From positions 124,001 through 188,000 of the forward strand of contig NZ_BSSU01000008.1 in assembly GCF_030161415.1 (NCBI RefSeq): a DNA stretch of 64,000 nucleotides, read 5' to 3'. This document shows, one piece after another, positions 45,782-54,964 of the stretch (the stretch's first letter is position 1; each line of letters opens with the position of its first letter). The DNA comes from Thalassotalea eurytherma (lineage in GTDB: Bacteria > Pseudomonadota > Gammaproteobacteria > Enterobacterales > Alteromonadaceae). Below the pieces are notes generated by a model. That model was not told where the DNA came from, made no database searches, and was given only the letters and a program-made list of their open reading frames with translations. The translations under genes were made by a program, and so were the position numbers.

Positions 45782-46162
45782 ATGTTTAGTCACGTAATGA
45801 TCGGTGCAAACGACATCGAAGAATCTAAAAAGTTTTACGACGCCACCTTAGGTGCTATGGGCCACAAGCCTGGTGTAATTGATGAAAAAGGACGTTGTTT
45901 TTACTTTACCAAAACCGGTGTATTTGCATTAACGAAGCCAATTGATGGCGAGCCTGCTTGTCACGGTAACGGCACTACCATTGGCTTTGCTGCTGAATCT
46001 CCTGAAATGGCAGATGCTTGGCATGTTGCTGGTTTAGAAAGTGGCGGTACTGACTGTGAAGACGCGCCAGGTATTCGTGAAGGTGCTGCAGGTAAACTGT
46101 ATTTAGCATATTTGCGTGACCCTTCGGGTAACAAAATTTGCGCTCTGCACCGTGTTGAGTAA
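45782..46162 (+). CDS. VOC-superfamily (glyoxalase-like) protein
   Basis: The 126-residue protein has the paired beta-alpha-beta-beta-beta modules of the VOC fold: MFSHVMIGANDIEESKKFYD (metal-site histidine), YFTKTGVFALTKPIDG, GNGTTIGFAAESPEMADAWH and YLAYLRDPSGNKICALHRVE with a late D-P-x-G-N-K. Related proteins are often annotated as glyoxalase or bleomycin-resistance family; substrate unknown. AAGGAACAG precedes the ATG. It converges with batD and shares a two-way terminator. Confidence 0.85.
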   Translation: MFSHVMIGANDIEESKKFYDATLGAMGHKPGVIDEKGRCFYFTKTGVFALTKPIDGEPACHGNGTTIGFAAESPEMADAWHVAGLESGGTDCEDAPGIREGAAGKLYLAYLRDPSGNKICALHRVE

Positions 46163-46219
46163 TTTAATATAGATAAGACCTTACAAATATTTAATGAAAT
46201 AGATGTAAGGTCTGCGGTT

Positions 46220-46251
46220 AACAAAAAGGTCGCTAAAGCGACCTTTTTGTT
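46220..46251. terminator. Bidirectional terminator between the VOC gene and batD
   Basis: A 15-base inverted repeat (46220-46234 with 46237-46251, arm AACAAAAAGGTCGCT) has A-rich and T-rich flanks, so it can end transcripts from both sides. It reaches into the last bases of batD. Confidence 0.85.
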
Positions 46252-47518
46252 ATTTAGGGTTCATCGATAAATCAATATCATTGGCTTTAGTATGCTGCTT
46301 TTTCTTTTTACGCATCAAGAAACTAAACACAGACGTTAACTTTCCTTGTTTTTCTTTGTTGCCAAAGACATGTTCGAAACTATCATCTAATTGCTGATCG
46401 CTTTGTTCTCCTTCAGGACGCAGCAAATTAACGTCTTTAGGGTTAACAAACCAATCAAGATAAATATAAGCCCACTTAATGAATCGTCGACTGTTATTTT
46501 CATGACTAGCAATCGCTAATTGCCCTTTAACTTGTTTAGACTGAAAACGCGGCTTCACCTGTTTAATCGTCAGTTTTTTCCACAAAAAATAACCTGCAAT
46601 AAAAATGACCATTGATAGTAAAATCTCTAACCAATACTCAGACGATTGTTTGAGTAATTTAAGCATTTTTTCCTGAGGAGAAAGCTGACCAATAACAATT
46701 TTTTGCGCATCAAGTTTTGCGACTTCAACACGTTGCTCTTTCGTATTAAACCACGTGAGTTCAACCGCGGGTATAGTAACCTCGCCGCTTTCTTCAACAA
46801 CATAGTCGATATCCTGAACACGCGTACCAAGCTTGTTACCTCGTGTATTATCGTCTTTTAATCTTGGCGTTTTTACATAGTGAGCTAAGCTTTTTATTGG
46901 CGGGTGATTGATTTCTGGTAACATCATTGCCAGTAAGCCGTCAGCTTTTATGGTAATCGTACGTTTTATTGAAAAACCCGGTTTTAAGCCTTCAAAATTC
47001 TTGTCCCAAGATTCGTCAATAGTTAGCGACGATGCCGCCCACCATTGGTCAACATGTATAAGCTCAGCTGGCTCTCTAACGTTAAACGTAATTGGTTTAG
47101 TATAAAGCTCGCCCTCAACATCACCTTCACTTGAATGTACTTTCATCGTGACTTTTATTGGTGGTAACGAATACTCACCAGGATTTTGAGGAAATACCGA
47201 AAAACGCTTTTCCTGCATGACCCAACTGATGCCACCTTTACGGCGTGTTTCGTTAGTACCAAAGGTATCTCGTTGTGTAACCACAGCATGTTGTACCTCA
47301 GGTAGCACAAAACGATTTGAGCCCTTGAACCAAGTTTGTGTAGCAAATTTAATGCTTACCGTTAACTCTTGACCAACAACAGTATTGCCTTCATCGTCAA
47401 TACGAATCTCAACCTTAACCTCGCCAGATTTAGCCAACTCTTCAAGCGTTATCGCCTGAGCCTGCTCGACTGAAGAAGCATAAATTAAGAGGCTAAGTAA
47501 GAAAATAAATAGTCTCAT
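46250..47518 (-). CDS. BatD-like oxygen-tolerance protein
   Basis: The 422-residue protein has a signal peptide (residues 3-22), a long periplasmic beta-rich part (NTVVGQELTVSIKFATQTWF, INHPPIKSLAHYVKTPRLKD, AVELTWFNTKEQRVEVAKLD) and one membrane helix (about 297-315, WLEILLSMVIFIAGYFLWKK) before a cytoplasmic tail rich in lysine. This is the BatD form. Bat proteins were named for aerotolerance in Bacteroides; their role in proteobacteria is not settled. Its ATG overlaps the end of batB by four bases. Last gene of the operon. Confidence 0.82.
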   Translation of the reverse strand: MRLFIFLLSLLIYASSVEQAQAITLEELAKSGEVKVEIRIDDEGNTVVGQELTVSIKFATQTWFKGSNRFVLPEVQHAVVTQRDTFGTNETRRKGGISWVMQEKRFSVFPQNPGEYSLPPIKVTMKVHSSEGDVEGELYTKPITFNVREPAELIHVDQWWAASSLTIDESWDKNFEGLKPGFSIKRTITIKADGLLAMMLPEINHPPIKSLAHYVKTPRLKDDNTRGNKLGTRVQDIDYVVEESGEVTIPAVELTWFNTKEQRVEVAKLDAQKIVIGQLSPQEKMLKLLKQSSEYWLEILLSMVIFIAGYFLWKKLTIKQVKPRFQSKQVKGQLAIASHENNSRRFIKWAYIYLDWFVNPKDVNLLRPEGEQSDQQLDDSFEHVFGNKEKQGKLTSVFSFLMRKKKKQHTKANDIDLSMNPK

Positions 47519-49137
47519 TTTTGCCCCTTGTTTACTTGAATTTGAAATTTATTCGCTAAGAATTCTGCTGGGTCTTTCTGGACGTTTTTCATCCACATTT
47601 CATTCAAACTAGGGTCATTTAAAATTTCATCAGCGCTGTATTGCTCAACCACTTGTTTACGTCGATTGACCTGCTCTTTTCGGCCTTTAGACTTTTTAAA
47701 TTTCTCATTTTGCTCTTCATCAGCATCTTTAGAGGTTTCTCCATCTTCTTGTTGCTGCGATTGACTCATACGATCTTTAGCTTCAATGATAATTTGTACT
47801 AACTTATGATTATTTTTTGCTTCAGCCCAGCCAGGATCTTCCTCTAACAAAGCTAAATAAATCTCCTCTGCTTCCCAGTAACTTTCGCTATGGGCGTAAG
47901 TATTAGCTAGCGCGAATCTTGCCTCTTTGGTCTTTAAGCGAGAAAAATACTGCGCCGCAAGATCCCATTCTTCATTCATATAATATGACGTTGCCTTCCA
48001 ATAAGTATCTTCAAAAGAACGCGCAGCTTTTGCATAGTCTTTGGTAAAAAAGTACCACTGACCTTGTTGATTAGGTGTAAACCAATAACTAACAAAGTCA
48101 CCTTGTGCGGCATAACTTGGCGTTGAAGGCATGATTAAAACAAAAGCAAGCACAAAGCTCGACCACCTTATAGTCCAGCCTTTTCTAAACCAGAGTAAAT
48201 AGAATAGCATTGCAGGAAATACTAACCAGTAGCCGCCATCAATCCATGGTGCATGTTTTTCATCGGCAACAACAAAATAGTTCTTGGTTTTGTTCACTAA
48301 GGTTTCAACATCAGATTTATTCACGGTTATCTTCTGATAATAACCGCCGGTTTCATCTACAAGGTTTTGCAAAGATGTTTCTGCTAAGGTTGCATAACTA
48401 AGGCCTTGCGCATCTTGCTCTTCTTGCGTCAAACCAACACCATAAACCAGCAACTGATATGGATGTTGTTCGAAAAACTTAGCATACGCTATTTGATCTT
48501 CGCTGGTGATACCGTCGGTAATCAACAAAACTGTGGCGGGTGTTTGCTCATCAACAGGCACTTGCTCTATCAACCTCAACGCATTGTCAGCAAACTTGCC
48601 TGTTACTGGCATTATTTCTGTAGAAACCCCTGATAGATAGTTGATTAATATACCTTTATCATTGGTTAATGGCAGCACGGTATGCGCAGTTCCAGCATAA
48701 ACAATCAAACTAGCAAAACCTGTATCACGCGTGTTCAATAAATCTTCAACTTTATGTTTTGCACGCTCAATTCGTGATGGCTGCACATCTTCAGTCGCCA
48801 TAGAATCACTCGTATCCAAAACAACAAATAGTACTGACGCATCTTCTAAAAACGGTGACGGTTGACGTTGCCAACTCGGCCCCATTAATGCAATCGTCAT
48901 TAAGCCTAGAATAAACCATGCTAGTGCTTTAGGTGTAATTTTTTTCTGTGCTTCTTTGGTAGCAATAAGCTCATCATAAATATGCGGTGCAAATGCTTTG
49001 TTATCCTTAGCACTGCTATTTTTAGATTGCTTGTTTTGCCAAATCAAAAAAGCCAAGACGAAAAACAACATGCCCCACCATGGACGCAAAAAATGAAACT
49101 GTTGAAAAAATTGCTCACTAAATAGGGTACTTAGCAT
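47515..49137 (-). CDS. BatB-like protein: VWA domain plus TPR
   Basis: The 540-residue protein has two N-terminal helices, a von Willebrand A domain with the MIDAS motif VVLDTSDSMATEDVQP (about residue 95), more helices near 305-345, then TPR-like repeats (WYFFTKDYAKAARSFEDTYW, ARFALANTYAHSESYWEAEE) and a charged Q/E/K tail (about 455-490). The fused VWA-TPR layout corresponds to BatB plus BatC. I start at ATG 49137, one base after the batA stop, rather than at a codon 11 triplets upstream. It is anchored in the inner membrane. Confidence 0.85.
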   Translation of the reverse strand: MLSTLFSEQFFQQFHFLRPWWGMLFFVLAFLIWQNKQSKNSSAKDNKAFAPHIYDELIATKEAQKKITPKALAWFILGLMTIALMGPSWQRQPSPFLEDASVLFVVLDTSDSMATEDVQPSRIERAKHKVEDLLNTRDTGFASLIVYAGTAHTVLPLTNDKGILINYLSGVSTEIMPVTGKFADNALRLIEQVPVDEQTPATVLLITDGITSEDQIAYAKFFEQHPYQLLVYGVGLTQEEQDAQGLSYATLAETSLQNLVDETGGYYQKITVNKSDVETLVNKTKNYFVVADEKHAPWIDGGYWLVFPAMLFYLLWFRKGWTIRWSSFVLAFVLIMPSTPSYAAQGDFVSYWFTPNQQGQWYFFTKDYAKAARSFEDTYWKATSYYMNEEWDLAAQYFSRLKTKEARFALANTYAHSESYWEAEEIYLALLEEDPGWAEAKNNHKLVQIIIEAKDRMSQSQQQEDGETSKDADEEQNEKFKKSKGRKEQVNRRKQVVEQYSADEILNDPSLNEMWMKNVQKDPAEFLANKFQIQVNKGQK

Positions 49138-49138
49138 A

Positions 49139-50119
49139 TTAAACACCCACCTGTGTTTTTCGAGAAACACTTAAATAAAAAATCATCATCAAATTAATGA
49201 AAATACCAGCGCCGATCAGCACATAATGCAAACTCTTTTTCGGTCTAAAACTAATTGATGAGAACTCTTGTTTTTCAATCTCTGCAATGGCTTTATAAGC
49301 TTGCGCTAACTGCTCGGTATCAAGTGCTTGGAAGTAGCCACCACCAGTTAACTCAGCCATGCGCTCTAGTGTTTCAACATCTAACTTTTGCTCGCCTACT
49401 GTTTCAGGATCTCCAATGGCAATTGTATATATTTTCACGCCATAGGCTTGAGCAATTTTAGCGGCATCTACAGGCGGTACTTTACTCCCTGAGTCGTTAC
49501 CATCAGTTAAAATAATTAATACTCGATTATCGGTTTCACTTTCTTCAAAATGTTTAATAGCTAAGCCAACGGCGTCTCCAATGACTGTGCTTGGTCCTGC
49601 CATAGCAATTTGCAATTCGTTAAGCAGTGTTAACCAGGTTTTATGATCTTCACTAAATGGCATTTGTAAATAAGCTGAGCTACCAAAAATGATTAAGCCT
49701 AAGCGGTCTTTTTCACGCTGAATGGCAAGCTCTTGTAGAACCGATTTCACGGTTGTTAAGCGATCAACTTTCTCACCAGGTACTAGCTCAAAATCTTGTG
49801 CACTCATTGAGCCTGACGAGTCAACAGCAACCATTAAGTCCCTGCCCGTCTTTGTTTGCTCTATTGGCTCACCTAACCATTGAGGTTTTGCCGCAGCACC
49901 TACCATTAATATCCAGGTTGTTACTAAGACAAATTTTTGCAATTTAGTCGGCTTTACTACTTCGGCACCGCTTTGTGGCTTTTCACCAGAAACACCAAGC
50001 AAATACTTAAAAAATGGCACAGTGACCATATTGGTTTGCTGTTTATACTCAGGCAGAAAACGGATTAACCAGGGCAATGGTAGTAGCAATAACAAGTAAG
50101 GATAAACTAACTCAAGCAT
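49139..50119 (-). CDS. BatA-like VWA-domain membrane protein
   Basis: The 326-residue protein has an N-terminal helix, a second near residue 65, a VWA domain with intact MIDAS (MVAVDSSGSMSAQDFELVPG near 95, then the T and D of ILTDGNDSGS) and a C-terminal helix (about 298-318). It is a metal-dependent protein-binding module on the outer face or at the membrane. The start overlaps the end of the DUF4381 gene by eight bases, consistent with one polycistronic mRNA. Confidence 0.86.
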   Translation of the reverse strand: MLELVYPYLLLLLPLPWLIRFLPEYKQQTNMVTVPFFKYLLGVSGEKPQSGAEVVKPTKLQKFVLVTTWILMVGAAAKPQWLGEPIEQTKTGRDLMVAVDSSGSMSAQDFELVPGEKVDRLTTVKSVLQELAIQREKDRLGLIIFGSSAYLQMPFSEDHKTWLTLLNELQIAMAGPSTVIGDAVGLAIKHFEESETDNRVLIILTDGNDSGSKVPPVDAAKIAQAYGVKIYTIAIGDPETVGEQKLDVETLERMAELTGGGYFQALDTEQLAQAYKAIAEIEKQEFSSISFRPKKSLHYVLIGAGIFINLMMIFYLSVSRKTQVGV

Positions 50120-50693
50120 CTTTCTGACCTCTTGCTAGAAAAGGGTTCGCTAATTTTATTGGGTTAACGAGCGGTTTAACTCCAGTATAAGGATGCGTCT
50201 TTATCCAATTTGTTGTTTGTTCAATTAACGCTTGCCACTGGCTTGTTGAAATAGCCTGCTGATCACGCATATATAAGCTAGCACCGAGCAATGTTTGGCT
50301 ACTTTCATCAAACACTGGAGTTTGCGCTTGCGTATTAAGTTGTTCAAACCAAGCTTTACCTGTAAGCGACGCGATTTGTTCACGCGTAAACACATACAAA
50401 GAAGTACCTTTAAGTAATTGTCCAACAGCACTGACTGATTGGATACTTGGCTCTTGTTGCGTTATTGCCTCAAGCTTCAAAAGTGCCTGTTTTCTATAGC
50501 GATTATTTAGCCAATAAACAGTTTTTTTAACGGCAACATAAAATAGCCACAACGCCAATACGATAAAGACATACTTCCATGCTGGTGCTAAAGGTAATAT
50601 TGGTAAAGGATCAGGCAAGTTGATTTCAGAAATACCTTCTAAGGCATAATTACCAAAAGGCATTTCAATAGGTACTGTTTCCTTGGTCATCAT
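50112..50693 (-). CDS. DUF4381 domain protein
   Basis: The 193-residue protein has the DUF4381 layout: an N-terminal LEGISEINLPDPLPILPLAP, one membrane helix (AWKYVFIVLALWLFYVAVKK, about 38-58), then a basic cytoplasmic part (NRYRKQALLKLEAITQQEPS), VFTREQIASLTGKAWFEQLN. The family occurs only beside MoxR/DUF58/VWA genes as far as I know; its role is unknown. The ATG overlaps the DUF58 stop (ATGA). Confidence 0.85.
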   Translation of the reverse strand: MMTKETVPIEMPFGNYALEGISEINLPDPLPILPLAPAWKYVFIVLALWLFYVAVKKTVYWLNNRYRKQALLKLEAITQQEPSIQSVSAVGQLLKGTSLYVFTREQIASLTGKAWFEQLNTQAQTPVFDESSQTLLGASLYMRDQQAISTSQWQALIEQTTNWIKTHPYTGVKPLVNPIKLANPFLARGQKDA

Positions 50694-51619
50694 GCTGCTC
50701 CTAAATGATGACGTATTTGAGAGGCAACCTCTTCTTCCGTCGAGAAAAATAGCATGGGAATATTATGCTTATTAAATGTTTGCTTAATGTTGGTAAGCGC
50801 CTCTTGGGTAAATGCATTGTAGCCATCAACAATATCGTCTTTTTGCTGAGCAACTTGCATTTGGTACTCGCCATCACCAACAACCATACCTGCTAAGTTA
50901 CTGATGTCGTGTTCTATAGAATCAAACACGTAATAGACAATAATATCGTTATGTTGGGAAATCTTAGACAAACTGCCTAATACATTGTCTTGCCTATCAA
51001 TAAAATCTGAGATAACGATGACTAGATAGTCATGCGTAATGAGCTTCTCAACCTTAGTAAGTAACTCAGGCATAGAAAGGTTTTGCTTTAATTGCTTATT
51101 ACTCGAATGTAACTTTTGATTAAACTTGGCAATCAATGCCATATATTGCTGAATTTTTGCCCGGCTTCGCGTTGGTGGGCATTCAACATAACGCTCGTCA
51201 CCTAATAAAATAAAGCCAATCCGATCACCATCATCTAACGCCTTCCACGCTGTTAAAGCTGCTAGTTCTGCGGCAATTACCGACTTCATTTTCCATTGGC
51301 TACCAAAAAACATCCCGCGACGCTGATCGACAACGATCATCACAGGTCGGTCTTTTTCTTCTGCATAAATACGAACATAGGGCTTACGCATTCTATTCGT
51401 CACTCGCCAGTCCATTGAACGAATATCATCACCTGGGCGATAATCTCTTAACTCAAAAAAATCTAAACCACGACCACGAATAGTTGAGCGCTTTCGCCCC
51501 ATCAATACACTTTTAATAGGTTGTTTTGGCAAAAAACTAAAACCATGGGCATGATGCTTTAAACGCATCAGGTGTTTAAGCGATGTATGTATTCTTTCAT
51601 CTAACACTTGTTCGGCCAT
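50690..51619 (-). CDS. DUF58 domain protein
   Basis: The 309-residue soluble protein has the DUF58 core: SVLMGRKRSTIRGRGLDFFE, then LRDYRPGDDIRSMDWRVTNR and KPYVRIYAEEKDRPVMIVVD, with a VWA-like fold after (AAELAALTAWKALDDGDRIG, YLVIVISDFIDRQDN). The R-D-Y-x-x-G-D-D-x-R-x-x-D-W motif is the family mark. It works with MoxR-type AAA+ ATPases, possibly as a chaperone-like assembly factor. Second gene of the operon. Confidence 0.9.
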   Translation of the reverse strand: MAEQVLDERIHTSLKHLMRLKHHAHGFSFLPKQPIKSVLMGRKRSTIRGRGLDFFELRDYRPGDDIRSMDWRVTNRMRKPYVRIYAEEKDRPVMIVVDQRRGMFFGSQWKMKSVIAAELAALTAWKALDDGDRIGFILLGDERYVECPPTRSRAKIQQYMALIAKFNQKLHSSNKQLKQNLSMPELLTKVEKLITHDYLVIVISDFIDRQDNVLGSLSKISQHNDIIVYYVFDSIEHDISNLAGMVVGDGEYQMQVAQQKDDIVDGYNAFTQEALTNIKQTFNKHNIPMLFFSTEEEVASQIRHHLGAA

Positions 51620-51631
51620 AATAACCTCGTG

Positions 51632-52600
51632 TTAAATAACGGCGACTTGTTTAATGATTTCAGTAATCACATCATCAGTTGTTATACCATCAGCTTGCGC
51701 TTCATAGCTCAATGCTATTCGATGGCGTAACACGTCAGCGACAATTGATCGCACATCATCTGGATCAACATAATCTTTGCCATTTAACCACGCTTGCGCG
51801 CGTGCACACTTATCTAATGTAATGGTTGCACGAGGGCTGGCACCAACTGAAATCCAATTTTTTAACGGGCTATCAGCATAACGTTCAGGTTTACGCGTAG
51901 CCATAACAATAGCAACGATGTATTTCTCCACATCTTCACTAATGTGCATGTTAGTAACAATTTCACGCGCCTGAAAAATAACGTCTTGATCAATTTTTAC
52001 TGACTCTTTACTGCTGTGACTTTCTTCACCTCGAACTAAACGAATAATCGAAAGTTCTGCCTCATCGTCTGGATAATCCAAAGTGATCTTAATAGCAAAA
52101 CGGTCCATTTGGGCTTCAGGTAATGGATAAGTACCCTCTTGCTCAATTGGGTTTTGTGTTGCGAGTACCATGAATAGCGGTGGCAATTTATAACTTTTAC
52201 CCATTACCGTTACTTGGCGCTCTTCCATCGCCTCTAATAAAGCGGCTTGTACTTTTGCAGGTGCACGGTTAATTTCATCAGCAAGTACTAAGTTATTGAA
52301 AATAGGACCTTCCTTGAAGGTTAATGTCGGCTTACCTTCAACCTCTTGGTAAACTTCTGTACCGGTAACATCTGAAGGTAGTAAATCGGGAGTAAACTGA
52401 ATTCGACCTAGCTCAGCTTTTAATACTTTAGACAAAGTACGAATTGAACGAGTTTTTGCCGTTCCTGGCAGGCCTTCTAACAACACATTACCATTGGTTA
52501 ATAGCGCAATTGTTAATGCATTGACGAGCTTCTCCTGCCCTAAAACTGAATGATTAACTTCGACTTGCAGCGCTTTTACTTGTTCTAATAAGTCAGTCAT
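51632..52600 (-). CDS. MoxR-family AAA+ ATPase
   Basis: The 322-residue protein has Walker A in VLLEGLPGTAKTRSIRTLSK, Walker B in NNLVLADEINRAPAKVQAAL with the MoxR-type D-E-I-N-R, sensor 1 in VLATQNPIEQEGTYPLPEAQ, an arginine finger region MDRFAIKI and a lid with SVGASPRATITLDKCARAQA. MoxR proteins act as chaperones that activate or assemble partner complexes. It leads the six-gene operon moxR-DUF58-DUF4381-batA-batB-batD. Confidence 0.93.
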   Translation of the reverse strand: MTDLLEQVKALQVEVNHSVLGQEKLVNALTIALLTNGNVLLEGLPGTAKTRSIRTLSKVLKAELGRIQFTPDLLPSDVTGTEVYQEVEGKPTLTFKEGPIFNNLVLADEINRAPAKVQAALLEAMEERQVTVMGKSYKLPPLFMVLATQNPIEQEGTYPLPEAQMDRFAIKITLDYPDDEAELSIIRLVRGEESHSSKESVKIDQDVIFQAREIVTNMHISEDVEKYIVAIVMATRKPERYADSPLKNWISVGASPRATITLDKCARAQAWLNGKDYVDPDDVRSIVADVLRHRIALSYEAQADGITTDDVITEIIKQVAVI

Positions 52601-52800
52601 AGAATTTCTTCTTCAATATTTTAAAATTTTGTTAGTAATATAAGAGTTTGATTTTTGGTTAATCATTTAACTTAATTTGGTTTGACTACATTGATTACTA
52701 TAGTAAAAATTCCAGCGTAAATTGTTACCTTTACATTGTTTTGCAAAAGAATATCGCTGCACCGCCAAACCAATAGCTGAAAACTAAATGTAGATATAAA

Positions 52801-52830
52801 AAAGCAAGAGTGGGATTTCACTCTTGCTTT
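52801..52830 (-). terminator. Terminator after the arylsulfatase
   Basis: AAAGCAAGAGTG (52801-52812) pairs perfectly with CACTCTTGCTTT (52819-52830) around GGATTT; minus-strand T run follows. It lies 14 bases after the stop. Confidence 0.88.
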
Positions 52831-52843
52831 ATAAGGTCAACAA

Positions 52844-54430
52844 TTACTTGTTAGTAGGGTTTTCCCAGATACCTAGTTGATCAACAACCGAATCGAATGT
52901 CCAATCACCTGGTACTTGTGAAGGTGGGTATTCCTTAAATGTACTTAAGAATTTTATCACTTCAGTCGCAGCTGGCGCCATCATATACATACGGTTTGCC
53001 CACCAAACATCGTAAGTGCCTGACTCATGATGCGCAATTTCATAAGGGTCTTGACGTAAGTTCGTGATCATAGGTGCACGACGCTTAACCAATGGACAAA
53101 CCCACACGTTTAATGCCTCACATTCTTGCTCTAGGTACATAAACTTCCAGTCGCCCATGCGGATTGCCGCTACATCACCACTATCTGTGGCATAGACAAA
53201 CTGTTTACGTGGCCAATCAGTATTGTCGTCAGCTACTGTGTTTTTACCTATTTTCAATGCGGGTAATAAATTATGGCCGTCTAACAAGTTTTTATATTGA
53301 CGCCCATTAACCGATGTACCTTTGGCCAAGCGTTCTTTCACGCCTTCATCACCTGCCGCCGCTAAGAAAGTTGGCATCCAATCAGCGTGTGCCGCCATTT
53401 CATTAACCACTTGACCGGCAGGAATTTTACCTGGCCAGCGAACCATTGCTGGTACACGGAAACCTCCTTCCCATGTTGTATTTTTTTCGCCTTTATAACG
53501 GTTTGTACCGCCATCAGGCCATGTGAATTTTTCTGCGCCGTTATCCGTTGAATATAAAACGATTGTGTTGTCGCTAATACCTAAATCGTCTAATTTATCC
53601 AATAAAATACCAACATGACCGTCATGCTCGACTAAACCATCACCATATAAACCGCCACGCTTCGAAATACCTTTAGACTCTTCTTTTAAGTGAGTCCATA
53701 CGTGCATACGTGACGCGTTCCACCATACAAAAAATGGCTTTTTCTCTTTATGTGCTTTGTCGATAAATTTTAACGCATGCGATAAAAACTCTTCATCAGC
53801 AGTTTCCATACGTTTTTTCGTTAATGGGCCTGTATCTTCTAAACGGCCATCAGCAAACGAGTGAATTACACCACGTGGTGAGAATTGCTTGACTTGCTCT
53901 GGCGTCATGAAACGATGATAATCTTCGTTTTCAGGCTCTTCTTCAGCATTTAAGTGGTATAAGTTGCCGTAAAACTCATCAAAACCATGGTTAGTAGGCA
54001 AATGAGTGTCTTGATCACCAAAGTGATTTTTACCAAATTGACCTGTTACATAACCACGATCTTTTAATAAACTTGCAATGGTAACATCATCTTCCATCGC
54101 ACCTTCTTTAGCACCAGGCAAACCAACTTTTGTTAAACCAGTGCGCATTGGGTGTTGACCGAACATAAAGGCAGCACGGCCTGCTGTACAAGAGTTTTCG
54201 CCATAGTAGTCAGTGAATAGTGCACCTTCTTTGGCGATGCGATCGATATTCGGCGTGAAGTGACCCATTTGCCCCATCGTGTATGCACTTAAGTTATCCT
54301 GACCAATGTCATCACCCCATAAGGCTAATATATTTGGCTTAGATGTATCAGTAGTTGCTAACGCAGGTGCCGCTATTGTTGCTAACGTAAGCGATACTGC
54401 GATACTTCTTACTAATGTTTTTACTTCCAT
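52844..54430 (-). CDS. Exported arylsulfatase
   Basis: The 528-residue protein has a signal peptide (about 8-25, PALA-TT). The sulfatase N-terminal metal site is ILALWGDDIGQDNLSAYTMG, and the formylglycine motif is C-T-A-G-R in GENSCTAGRAAFMFGQHPMR (about residue 81), a C-x-A-x-R type that needs a maturase. Further sites: GQFGKNHFGD (K, H) and LYSTDNGAEKFTW (D, N). It removes sulfate esters in the periplasm, probably from algal compounds or as a general sulfur scavenger. No maturase gene is in the window. The next gene upstream (leftward operon order) is the multihaem cytochrome, separated by 534 bases. Confidence 0.93.
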   Translation of the reverse strand: MEVKTLVRSIAVSLTLATIAAPALATTDTSKPNILALWGDDIGQDNLSAYTMGQMGHFTPNIDRIAKEGALFTDYYGENSCTAGRAAFMFGQHPMRTGLTKVGLPGAKEGAMEDDVTIASLLKDRGYVTGQFGKNHFGDQDTHLPTNHGFDEFYGNLYHLNAEEEPENEDYHRFMTPEQVKQFSPRGVIHSFADGRLEDTGPLTKKRMETADEEFLSHALKFIDKAHKEKKPFFVWWNASRMHVWTHLKEESKGISKRGGLYGDGLVEHDGHVGILLDKLDDLGISDNTIVLYSTDNGAEKFTWPDGGTNRYKGEKNTTWEGGFRVPAMVRWPGKIPAGQVVNEMAAHADWMPTFLAAAGDEGVKERLAKGTSVNGRQYKNLLDGHNLLPALKIGKNTVADDNTDWPRKQFVYATDSGDVAAIRMGDWKFMYLEQECEALNVWVCPLVKRRAPMITNLRQDPYEIAHHESGTYDVWWANRMYMMAPAATEVIKFLSTFKEYPPSQVPGDWTFDSVVDQLGIWENPTNK

Positions 54431-54489
54431 AAAAAAACTCCGTTTAGGATGTTATAAAATAATTTTTAACTCATTAAAATCACGTTCAG

Positions 54490-54505
54490 TTGTGCAAATG
54501 CACAA
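54490..54505. promoter_or_regulatory. Operator-like palindrome upstream of the arylsulfatase
   Basis: TTGTGCA-AA-TGCACAA is a perfect seven-base inverted repeat with a two-base centre, 60 bases upstream of the sulfatase ATG. Such a site would suit a dimeric repressor or activator. The remainder of 54431-54904 holds no gene I can support. Confidence 0.4.
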
Positions 54506-54907
54506 ACAAAATGCTGTTATTAAAAGTTATTATTTAGTGACATGTATATTAGCTAAATTGAAACGTAACAATCAATTCATTCCGTTAAAGCAATGGTTCC
54601 ACTATGCAACATCGGACAAGCCAATAAAAACTAAGGCTCTAGCGATGTTAATAAACAGTTTGGTACTGTTTGATGAGATAACAACTTGTTTACAATAAAA
54701 TTTAATAAAACGAATATAAGAATATTTTTGTAAAGGATAAAGAATCACAAAATTGGTAAACGATTAAATCAACTTCTAGCAGGGTCACACATGATGTATA
54801 TTTCAACGTTTATTTTTTTATGACACATACATTCTCGATGATGAAATAACACAAATAACTGACTAACCAATCGCAATAAAGCGCATCGTTTATTAATTTC
54901 ACGCAAT

Positions 54908-54936
54908 AAAAAAGCTGCTTTATTAGCAGCTTTTTT
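54908..54936 (-). terminator. Terminator after the multihaem cytochrome gene
   Basis: AAAAAAGCTGCT (54908-54919) pairs perfectly with AGCAGCTTTTTT (54925-54936) around TTATT. T tracts are present on both strands. Confidence 0.9.
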
Positions 54937-54964
54937 GTCATCCTCTAAAATGAAAACGTCGCCT

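Noticed and set aside
54306-54698. Rightward 130-codon open frame in front of and within the sulfatase gene
   Set aside because: It is antisense to the sulfatase signal peptide and then runs through A+T-rich spacer; no domain or ribosome site.
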